From Porticoccaceae bacterium LTM1 (GTDB lineage: Bacteria; Pseudomonadota; Gammaproteobacteria; Pseudomonadales; Porticoccaceae), in contig CP127080.1 in NCBI GenBank assembly GCA_030252795.1, forward strand, positions 1,872,501 through 1,936,500: a stretch of 64,000 bases of DNA, read 5' to 3'. Position 1 is the first letter of the stretch. The number at the start of each line of letters is the position of its first letter. The translations under genes were made by a program, and so were the position numbers. This document shows, in pieces, positions 54,170 to 64,000 of this stretch. Under the pieces are notes generated by a model. The model saw nothing but the letters and a program-made list of their open reading frames with translations, was not told the DNA's origin and did no database searches.

Positions 54170-54850
54170 ATGAAAAAAACCATTGTTAGCCTTCTGCTGG
54201 TTGTAGCCAGCCAACTTTCCATTACTGAATTCGCTTTTGCACAAGAGGTTCGCTATATCTCTGACGAACTGCGTGTACCTCTGCGCACCACTCCAAGCAA
54301 CAGAGGTAAGATTATTCATTTCGGTTTACCAGCAGGGACCAAGCTGAATGTAATTGAAGAAAATGAGGATGGCTGGAGTCACGTTACAACTGGTAACGAT
54401 CTCGAAGGCTGGCTGCCGAGTCAGTACCTGGTACAACAACAGGTTGCTCGCATGCGCATTGGCAATGTTGAAAAAGAAGTTGCCAACCTGAAGACCAAAG
54501 CTTCAGAACTTAACCAATCACTCTCGGTAAAAGAGGCTGAAGTTACTGAGCTTCAACAACAACTGAACCAGCTTACCGAAGAAAATGGCACTGTTCGCCA
54601 GGAGTTGACCGAGATAAAACAGATCTCATCTGATGCAGTAAATATCCATGAGCAAAACATGGAATTGGCCAAAGAAAATAAACTCCTGCAAGGCGAAGTG
54701 AATCGATTAACCGCCGCCAATGACCAACTTAAAAGTGATGAAAGATTCACCTGGTTTATGTATGGCTCCCTGGCCGTGCTGTTGGGTGTACTGCTGGCGA
54801 TTGTCGTACCACGCCTGAGACCCAAGCGTCGCTATACTGAATGGGGCTAA
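54170..54850 (+). CDS. SH3-domain periplasmic protein (YgiM/TIGR04211 type)
   Basis: 226 residues from ATG 54170 after GAGAGA; a GTG at 54152 would add six residues. Signal peptide (about 1-24), bacterial SH3 domain (about 25-90: VRYISDELRVPLRTTPSNRG, LNVIEENEDGWSHV, GWLPSQYLV), coiled coil (about 100-190) and a C-terminal membrane helix (about 196-215) with basic end RLRPKRR. The family is an inner-membrane-anchored periplasmic protein with a possible wall-binding role. The cyclophilin gene starts on its last base. Confidence 0.86.
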   Translation: MKKTIVSLLLVVASQLSITEFAFAQEVRYISDELRVPLRTTPSNRGKIIHFGLPAGTKLNVIEENEDGWSHVTTGNDLEGWLPSQYLVQQQVARMRIGNVEKEVANLKTKASELNQSLSVKEAEVTELQQQLNQLTEENGTVRQELTEIKQISSDAVNIHEQNMELAKENKLLQGEVNRLTAANDQLKSDERFTWFMYGSLAVLLGVLLAIVVPRLRPKRRYTEWG

Positions 54851-55434
54851 TGCACATGCGCTTTCGGGTAGTCAAACTGATTTTGACATTGATGGTGGCC
54901 TTATCCACAAGAGTATTTGCGGAAGACGCCAGCAATGAACCTCAAGTCACTTTGCATACTGACCTGGGTGAAATAGTGATTGAGTTAAACCCGAAAGCCG
55001 CTCCGGAAACAGTAAAAAACTATCTTGCCTATGCAAAGGCCTACCATTACGACGGGCTGATTTTTCACAGGGTGATTGACGGCTTCATGATCCAGACAGG
55101 TTCATACTGCTTTGATTACGGTCGCAAGGAGCCGAAATTTGACCCGGTGGTAAATGAGTCAAATAACGGACTGAAAAATCGGCGTGGCTCTGTAGCTATG
55201 GCTCGCAATGATGACCCTGACAGTGCGCAGGCCCAGTTCTATATTAACTTGAGGGACAACCCTCACCTTGACTACAGCGAAGAGCAACCGGGATATACCG
55301 TATTTGGAGTCGTAATCAAAGGTATGGATATTGCCGATCAAATTGGCAAAGTCCCAACCCATCAGGTCAATAAATCTCTAACCGACGCTCCGATAGAGAT
55401 TATTCAAATTCAACGGGTTTCGGTAAAGGAATAA
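54850..55434 (+). CDS. Periplasmic cyclophilin-type peptidyl-prolyl isomerase
   Basis: 194 residues from ATG 54850, which overlaps the upstream stop (TAATG); ATGs at 54841 and 54856 are also possible. A signal peptide (MHMRFRVVKLILTLMVALST, ending VFAE) is followed by a cyclophilin domain: FHRVIDGFMIQTG, SVAMARNDDPDSAQAQFYINL, YTVFGVVIKGMD. It lacks the tryptophan of eukaryotic enzymes, as bacterial PpiA/B do. It should assist folding in the periplasm. Followed by pdxJ after three bases. Confidence 0.92.
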   Translation: MHMRFRVVKLILTLMVALSTRVFAEDASNEPQVTLHTDLGEIVIELNPKAAPETVKNYLAYAKAYHYDGLIFHRVIDGFMIQTGSYCFDYGRKEPKFDPVVNESNNGLKNRRGSVAMARNDDPDSAQAQFYINLRDNPHLDYSEEQPGYTVFGVVIKGMDIADQIGKVPTHQVNKSLTDAPIEIIQIQRVSVKE

Positions 55435-55437
55435 AAA

Positions 55438-56190
55438 ATGACTACTGCATTAAGCGTAAACCTGAACAAAGTCGCCCTGATTCGCAACTCCCGCGAGGGC
55501 AACTATCCAAGTGTGGTCACCCACGCCGAAATCTGTATCGATGCTGGTGCTGATGGCATTACAGTTCACCCGAGGCCAGACCAACGCCACATTCGCCCGG
55601 ATGATGTCTATCAGCTGGCCGAATTGATGAAAAAACACCCTTCCCTTGAGTTTAATATTGAAGGAAATCCGTTCGCCGGACACATGGGTAGTTACCCCGG
55701 CTTTATGGCACTGGTGGAAAAAACCCTCCCCCATCAGGCCACTCTGGTTCCCGACACGGACGAGCAACTGACTTCGGATCACGGCTTTGATTTAAAACAG
55801 TCTGGCGACAAACTGAAGCCGATTATCGACCGGCTGAAAAAACTCGGCATTCGTGTCAGCTTGTTTATGGATCCGGATATCGAACAGATTGAACTGGCCA
55901 AACAGGTCGGCGCAGACCGCATCGAACTCTATACCGGTCCCTACGCTGCTGCATGGGGTACTGACAAACTGGATGGCATTTACCAGCAGCATTTTGAAGC
56001 AGCACAATTTGCCACAAGTATTGGCCTTGGTGTCAACGCAGGCCATGATCTAAACCTCGACAACCTTGGCAAGTTCGCTCAAATTCCCGGGCTTTTGGAA
56101 GTCTCTATCGGTCACGCTATGACTGTTGACGCCCTGTCGATGGGCTTCAGTGTGGCGGTAAAGGCATATAAAGACCTTCTAAACACGTAA
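55438..56190 (+). CDS. pdxJ: Pyridoxine 5'-phosphate synthase
   Basis: 250 residues, ATG after AAAGGA. A TIM barrel with NLNKVALIRNSREG, DGITVHPRPDQRHIRPDDV, EFNIEGNP, VSLFMDPD, ELYTGPYA and GHDLN. It joins 1-deoxyxylulose-5-phosphate and 3-amino-2-oxopropyl phosphate to make pyridoxine phosphate. In many relatives pdxJ sits near recO/era; here the neighbours are envelope proteins. Confidence 0.97.
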   Translation: MTTALSVNLNKVALIRNSREGNYPSVVTHAEICIDAGADGITVHPRPDQRHIRPDDVYQLAELMKKHPSLEFNIEGNPFAGHMGSYPGFMALVEKTLPHQATLVPDTDEQLTSDHGFDLKQSGDKLKPIIDRLKKLGIRVSLFMDPDIEQIELAKQVGADRIELYTGPYAAAWGTDKLDGIYQQHFEAAQFATSIGLGVNAGHDLNLDNLGKFAQIPGLLEVSIGHAMTVDALSMGFSVAVKAYKDLLNT

Positions 56191-56248
56191 CCGTCAAAAA
56201 ATTTTATAACGACAATAACAACTTCTAATAAATTAAGTGGTAATCAAT

Positions 56249-57046
56249 ATGGATAGAGTTCACTTGCTGGAGATTGAAGATCAATCTTGGTGTCCAAAAG
56301 TTCTTCGCTATGGCATTACTGACTTGCTGCGCTTCTATCTGAATGTGGGCAAGTTTTATCAGCCAATTACCCCTATATTAAACAGTGCCATTCAGGATTC
56401 AAAAGCAGACCAGATCATAGATCTTTGTTCTGGTGGCGGTGGCCCATGGTTAAGTATGTTGCCGCAACTCAACCAACACAGAAAAGTGCCAATCAAATTG
56501 CACCTAACTGATAAATACCCAAATCTAGAAGCCCTTGAAAGTATTCACGAACGATGGGGAGATAACGCAATCATCCATCAAGAAAGCTGTGATGCCACCC
56601 AAATGCCCGAGAACTTAAACGGTTTCCGCACCCTGTTTACCTCGTTCCACCATTTTCGACCGGAGCAATGCCAACAGATCCTTCAGGACGCAGTGAATAA
56701 AAACCAAGGTATTGCTATCTTCGAATTTACCCAAAGAAGCTTTCTATCTATATTTATGATGCTGTTTGCACCCATCATGACACTGCTGGTTATTCCTTTC
56801 ACCAAGCCATTCCGGTGGTCCAACTTACTGTTTACCTACCTGATTCCCATCCTTCCATTAATTGCAATGTTTGATGGCCTCGTCTCATGCATCAGAACTT
56901 ACTCTCCAAGAGAACTTCAAAAATTGGTTGATGCCCTTGAAAACAATAATCACGAATGGAAGATTGGAATAAAAAAAGGTGGTTTACTGCCTAACCCGAT
57001 CACCTATCTAGTTGGCACCCCTCCAACTATTAAGAAACCTGAATGA
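56249..57046 (+). CDS. Methyltransferase-like protein with membrane segments
   Basis: 265 residues from ATG 56249; a GTG at 56237 is an alternative and neither has a clear ribosome site. A Rossmann/SAM part (about 53-150: IIDLCSGGGGPWLSMLPQL, LHLTDKYPNLEAL, FRTLFTSFHHF) is followed by two hydrophobic segments (about 167-187 and 195-215) and a charged tail. The gene looks more AT-rich than its neighbours, and no exact family is recognised. It overlaps the next gene, so it is coupled with it. Confidence 0.65.
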   Translation: MDRVHLLEIEDQSWCPKVLRYGITDLLRFYLNVGKFYQPITPILNSAIQDSKADQIIDLCSGGGGPWLSMLPQLNQHRKVPIKLHLTDKYPNLEALESIHERWGDNAIIHQESCDATQMPENLNGFRTLFTSFHHFRPEQCQQILQDAVNKNQGIAIFEFTQRSFLSIFMMLFAPIMTLLVIPFTKPFRWSNLLFTYLIPILPLIAMFDGLVSCIRTYSPRELQKLVDALENNNHEWKIGIKKGGLLPNPITYLVGTPPTIKKPE

Positions 57047-57936
57047 TGAAACCCAAATTGAGCCTAAATCTCATTGGCTGTGGCAAACTCGGGCGCACTC
57101 TCGCCAAACTGTGGTTGGATAATGGCGGGGTTGAAATTGGCGGTATTGTCACGCGCCATATGGAGTCTGCGCAGCAGGCAATAGGGTTTGTTGGCTCAGG
57201 GACGTATGCTCAATCCATTCAGGAGCTGCCAAAAGCGGATATATGGCTGATTGCGACGCCCGATAGTGAGATTGCCAATGCAGCCCAACAGTTGGCCGAC
57301 GCGGCTGTGGTAACTAAAGGCAATGTGGTTTTTCATTGCAGTGGCGCGCTGCCTTCATCGATTCTGGCACCATTGGGTAACGCTGGCGCAAAAATAGCGA
57401 GTGCACACCCGATACACAGCTTTGCCGATCCACAGAGGTCATTAGGTACTTTTAAAGGCACTTTTTGCGCCGTTGAAGGAGATCAATCCGCACAGGATAT
57501 TTTGATTCCCCTGTTTGAAAAAGTCGGCGCCCGCACGTTTAGCCTCAGTAGTGAAAATAAACCGCTTTACCACGCGGCTACTGCGGTAGCTTCCAATTAT
57601 CTGGTAACACTACTGCACACCGCTGCATCCATGCTTGAAAAAGCAGGGATGCAACGAAAACAGGCACTGGAAATGTTAGAGCCAATCGTGTTGCAGACAG
57701 CCAGCAATACTTGCCAAAAAGACAGTGTCGATGCCCTGACCGGCCCGATTGCCCGAGGCGATGTTGGCACTATTGAACAACACCTCAAAGCCATTGCGAG
57801 CCAGTCCCCTGAGTTTGACTCACTCTATCGCCTGCTGGGTGAACACACCCTGCCACTGGCCGAAATACAGGGTGCTGCCAGTAAATTGGCTCTGACACAA
57901 CTGGCAGAACTGTTATCATCGCCGCCCAAATCCTGA
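57043..57936 (+). CDS. DUF2520 / Rossmann-like oxidoreductase
   Basis: 297 residues. N-terminal NAD(P)-type Rossmann fold (LNLIGCGKLGRTLAKLW, ADIWLIATPDSEIANAA, VVFHCSGALPSSIL, ASAHPIHSFADP) and C-terminal DUF2520 helical domain (HAAATAVASNYLVTL-like region YHAATAVASNYLVT, GPIARGDVGTIEQHL). The family resembles the F420-dependent reductase/ProC fold; the substrate is unknown. The ATG overlaps the upstream stop. Confidence 0.9.
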   Translation: MMKPKLSLNLIGCGKLGRTLAKLWLDNGGVEIGGIVTRHMESAQQAIGFVGSGTYAQSIQELPKADIWLIATPDSEIANAAQQLADAAVVTKGNVVFHCSGALPSSILAPLGNAGAKIASAHPIHSFADPQRSLGTFKGTFCAVEGDQSAQDILIPLFEKVGARTFSLSSENKPLYHAATAVASNYLVTLLHTAASMLEKAGMQRKQALEMLEPIVLQTASNTCQKDSVDALTGPIARGDVGTIEQHLKAIASQSPEFDSLYRLLGEHTLPLAEIQGAASKLALTQLAELLSSPPKS

Positions 57937-57958
57937 TTCACCCTGCAGAGAACTTATA

Positions 57959-58744
57959 ATGTCAGCCATGTCCACCATGTCCGATAGCCCCGAATACCAG
58001 GCCCGCAAGCGCTTTTTTGACAGCCTGCTTACCATCTATGGCCGTAAACCGGTATTAGAGGCTCTCCAGAATCCTGCAATCAGCGTTTATCGACTGCATC
58101 TGGCAGAGTCGAATCGCGCTGGAGGAATCATGGACGACATTCTCAAGCTCGCCGGCAGGAAAGGGATTGAGGTTCAGTACCACGACCGCAAGGCCCTGTC
58201 GCGCATATCCCGCAACAGCAAACAGGACCAGGGCGTTGCTGCCGACCTGCAGCTCAACAACTACCAGCATTTTCAGGATTTTCTATCTGAAAAAGGCAAT
58301 AAACCATACTCCTTGATTGCCCTGGATGGCATAACCAATCCGCAGAATCTCGGCATGATCATTCGCTCTGTGGCCGCCAGTGGCTGTGACGGCCTGCTGC
58401 TTCCGCAAAAAGGCAGCGCAGATATTTCCCCACTGGTGATCAAGGCCAGTGCCGGCACCCTGTTTAATTGCCCGATCATTCGCTGCTCCACCCTAAGCGA
58501 AGCACTTAATGCCATGCAATCCACCGGCGCACAGGTTTGCACCCTGTCATCCCACAGCAAACAGAGCCTCAATGAGTTTCAACCCGAAGGCTCAGTAATT
58601 TATGTGTTGGGGAACGAGACCGAAGGTGTATCAAAATCGGTAATGGAACGCAGCGATGTGCAGGTCAAAATTCCGATGCACAATGGCGTGGAATCTCTTA
58701 ATGTGGCAGTAACCGCTGCATTGGTAGCGTTTAAAAATAGCTGA
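57959..58744 (+). CDS. TrmH/SpoU-family RNA 2'-O-methyltransferase
   Basis: 261 residues. A substrate-binding N-terminal part (YGRKPVLEALQNPAISVYRL) and SPOUT knot with the three motifs: NPQNLGMIIRSVAASG, YVLGNETEGVS, and IPMHNGVESLNVAVTAAL. It methylates rRNA or tRNA; the target nucleotide cannot be told. It converges with the MFS gene with only ten bases between the stop codons. Confidence 0.92.
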   Translation: MSAMSTMSDSPEYQARKRFFDSLLTIYGRKPVLEALQNPAISVYRLHLAESNRAGGIMDDILKLAGRKGIEVQYHDRKALSRISRNSKQDQGVAADLQLNNYQHFQDFLSEKGNKPYSLIALDGITNPQNLGMIIRSVAASGCDGLLLPQKGSADISPLVIKASAGTLFNCPIIRCSTLSEALNAMQSTGAQVCTLSSHSKQSLNEFQPEGSVIYVLGNETEGVSKSVMERSDVQVKIPMHNGVESLNVAVTAALVAFKNS

Positions 58745-58754
58745 AGAATATCAG

Positions 58755-59963
58755 TTAAACGTTGCGCAACTCGCTACGCCACAACATCCACAGCGCGGTG
58801 ATCACCGTCAACCCACCAAACAGGGCAATAGCGGGCAATAAGTCTATCCAGTGCACCACCTGACCACATACCCAGGCGCCAACAGGTGCTCCGCCAAATA
58901 GCGCCAACTGATATACCGATACCACCCTGCCACGATGGGAACGGGGCGACATTTCGTGAGTCATGGTTCGACCTAACACCATTGACCAGCCCGACAGGAC
59001 ACCCCACAGCAACACTGCTGGAAATAGCGCCCACAAAGGCAATGCTGTGGCAATAATTGCCAAAAGAAATCCGCGTATCAGCAAACTGATCAGCATCAAA
59101 CGCCCCGGAGCCCAATGCCCGCCAACACCCCTAATTACCAGTATATTGGCGATTATTACCCCGATAGTGAATGTAAGCTGCAGGAACGCATAGAAACCGG
59201 CATTGCCCTGGTACACCTCACGGGCAAGAAGAGGCATTGCAACCAGATAGACACCCAACCCAAGAAAGCCGGTAGCTGCTACCAGTCCGGTCAAATGACG
59301 AAGACGGGAATCACGCCACACCAGCGCCAATCCGTCTCGAATGCGGCTGCGTTCTCCCGGTTCAGCGCTCGTCTCCAACATCTGACTGGCCGGATAACTG
59401 CGTAGCAACAGATAACCCGTCGCCAATGCCAATATCAACTGACAACTGAGCAATGCCATTAAGCCAAATTGATCCATACGCCCGGCAAACAGAATACCGA
59501 CACTCTGGCAGGCAAACTGTACCAGGCTGGAGCGGGCCACCGCTTGCTGTAGCTGCTCACTGGCAACGCGGGGCAACAGGGATTCACGGGCAGGTTGCAC
59601 AAACGAGGTAATAAGGCCGTAACTGAATCCAAACAGAACCACGAGGCCGTAATTGAGACTGCCCTGAACCACCAACATCATCAGTAGTCCGTAGGGCAGA
59701 ATGTAGAGTAGATACAAGCTGAGTAGCAGTTTGCCAGGATGACGACGTTCCGATACCGCCCCACCGATCAGGATAAATAACAGTGCTGGCAGCAGCGCCA
59801 TCATCTGGGCAAAACCAACCCGGGTAGGACTTTCGCCAAGAACCCCGGTCACCAACCAGGGATAAAGAACCACCTGCAACCCACCCAACAGCGACCCGGT
59901 TCCGACACCTCCGAGAAAAAACCGAAAGCGGCGCGACGAATCACTGTCAGCAGGTGTTATCAA
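58755..59963 (-). CDS. Major facilitator superfamily transporter
   Basis: 402 residues from TTG 59963 after GGGGTG; no ATG in frame keeps the full first helix. Twelve hydrophobic helices, with the MFS motif-A-like loop SERRHPGKLLL and repeated half (LARE ... SPRSHRGRVVSVYQLALFGGAP). It is of the MFS_3/enterobactin-exporter-like group by overall pattern. No substrate can be named from context. Confidence 0.85.
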   Translation of the reverse strand: MITPADSDSSRRFRFFLGGVGTGSLLGGLQVVLYPWLVTGVLGESPTRVGFAQMMALLPALLFILIGGAVSERRHPGKLLLSLYLLYILPYGLLMMLVVQGSLNYGLVVLFGFSYGLITSFVQPARESLLPRVASEQLQQAVARSSLVQFACQSVGILFAGRMDQFGLMALLSCQLILALATGYLLLRSYPASQMLETSAEPGERSRIRDGLALVWRDSRLRHLTGLVAATGFLGLGVYLVAMPLLAREVYQGNAGFYAFLQLTFTIGVIIANILVIRGVGGHWAPGRLMLISLLIRGFLLAIIATALPLWALFPAVLLWGVLSGWSMVLGRTMTHEMSPRSHRGRVVSVYQLALFGGAPVGAWVCGQVVHWIDLLPAIALFGGLTVITALWMLWRSELRNV

Positions 59964-60029
59964 AACAGAATCACCCCAGAGTTGTATGAAAAATTGTGTG
60001 AAAAACTGGTTAAAAAGATATTAAGAAAT

Positions 60030-60248
60030 TTAGCGACGACCAAGCAGGCGCTTTATACCCACCCAGGCGCTGGCCAGCAAAAAACCCAACACGACAAACG
60101 CCAGTAATCCGCCAACCAGCCTAATCAAAACCCCGGTAAGTGTATCGCTCGGTATTTCAAAAATAGACAACACGCCAATGACCAGAGCCAAACCGGCCAC
60201 CATCCCCAAAATCAGGGTAATGCGGGATCTTTTAAAAAGTTTAGCCAT
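60030..60248 (-). CDS. Small inner-membrane protein of unknown function
   Basis: 72 residues, ATG after TGGAAT. A basic N-terminus (AKLFKRSR) is followed by two hydrophobic helices (about 10-31 and 38-65) separated by a short polar loop (EIPSDT), then basic KRLLGRR. No family recognised. The gene is on the strand of ligA/zipA and is separated from the next gene upstream by 100 bases without features. Confidence 0.55.
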   Translation of the reverse strand: MAKLFKRSRITLILGMVAGLALVIGVLSIFEIPSDTLTGVLIRLVGGLLAFVVLGFLLASAWVGIKRLLGRR

Positions 60249-60348
60249 TAATTTATTCCAGGGTCACAGTGAATGACCGGGTTAACAGAGTAACTGCCGC
60301 CGGGGTAAACCGGGGTTAACAACAACGCCATTAAGGCATGAGGGATTA

Positions 60349-63829
<3,481 letters not shown>

Positions 63830-63939
63830 GATTTTGCGTCAACTGCTGCTGAAGATTGCTTGTTATTTTAGGGTCTGTTTAAGGAGACCCGGACAGCCGA
63901 ACTGCTGCCCCTCTGGTTATGAGACCACATTGTAATGCA

Positions 63940-63973
63940 TGGTTCCCTGTACCACTAGCGATAGAGGGAACCA
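63940..63973. terminator. Hairpin downstream of the probable smc end
   Basis: TGGTTCCCT pairs with AGGGAACCA around 16 bases, seven bases after the probable smc stop on the minus strand. It lacks a T-run, so it is only a possible terminator or pause site before zipA. Confidence 0.4.
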
Positions 63974-63979
63974 CAGTAT

Positions 63980-64000
63980 TTATGCCTCCGCCAACTCCAC
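63980..64000 (-). CDS. smc: Probable C-terminal end of SMC
   Basis: The last 21 bases, read on the minus strand, are VELAEA and a stop. smc normally lies directly upstream of zipA and ligA, and many SMC proteins end in similar residues. Only six codons are visible, so this rests on gene order. Confidence 0.4.
   Translation of the reverse strand: MELAEA

Overview
The window reads as a core-genome segment of a marine-type gammaproteobacterium. The basis is synteny: gyrA-pheA-tyrA/aroA-cmk-rpsA-ihfB on one strand, with mtaD-ubiG-mupP-yciK running the other way, is the Pseudomonas-like arrangement, but serC and hisC are missing from it. lapAB, scpAB-rluB and smc?-zipA-ligA are also typical. The TonB-dependent receptors and a proteobacterial dedicated sortase system suggest a marine lineage such as the Cellvibrionales. 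This placement is inference. No rRNA, tRNA, CRISPR array, insertion sequence or phage gene was seen.

Layout. 1-8.5 kb: a partial DUF502 membrane protein, a glycine-zipper protein, a PepSY protein with a PhoPQ-like two-component pair, a methyltransferase-like protein beside a bactofilin, dusC, djlA, a beta-CASP metallo-hydrolase and a DUF1244 protein. 8.5-10.3 kb: a hipBA toxin-antitoxin pair with a palindromic operator. 10.3-17.2 kb: the dedicated sortase system, made of a class GN sortase, its VIT/VWA target, the OmpA-like lipoprotein PdsO, two small unknown proteins, and the divergent regulators PdsR and PdsS. A textbook intrinsic terminator sits in the 5' end of the sortase frame. 17.2-21 kb: an ilvGMA operon preceded by an unlisted isoleucine-rich leader peptide and attenuator. 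21.2-32.3 kb: lapB, lapA, ihfB, rpsA, cmk, the tyrA-aroA fusion, pheA and gyrA. 32.5-36.4 kb: mtaD, ubiG, mupP and yciK, with palindromic repeats between them. 36.4-42.3 kb: a TonB-dependent receptor, then rluB, scpB, scpA and a YciO-family gene.

42.3-52.9 kb is the most unusual part. Five closely packed minus-strand genes encode, in transcription order, an acetolactate-synthase-like TPP enzyme, a FabH-like ketosynthase, a TonB-dependent receptor, a periplasmic ABC_sub_bind protein with no transporter, and a 1491-residue hybrid kinase that carries three receivers, an Hpt, GGDEF and EAL. A perfect 10-bp inverted repeat lies just before the first gene. I infer a make-and-sense module that links a small molecule to cyclic-di-GMP.

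53-64 kb is housekeeping and hypothetical: a VC0807-family membrane protein, YciI, an SH3 protein, a secreted cyclophilin, pdxJ, a membrane-linked methyltransferase, a DUF2520 protein, an RNA methyltransferase, an MFS transporter, two small proteins, ligA, zipA and probably the last codons of smc. Palindromic repeats of the form GTCATCCTGAGCGNAGCGAAG recur between genes, and one 108-bp compound palindrome lies between ihfB and rpsA.
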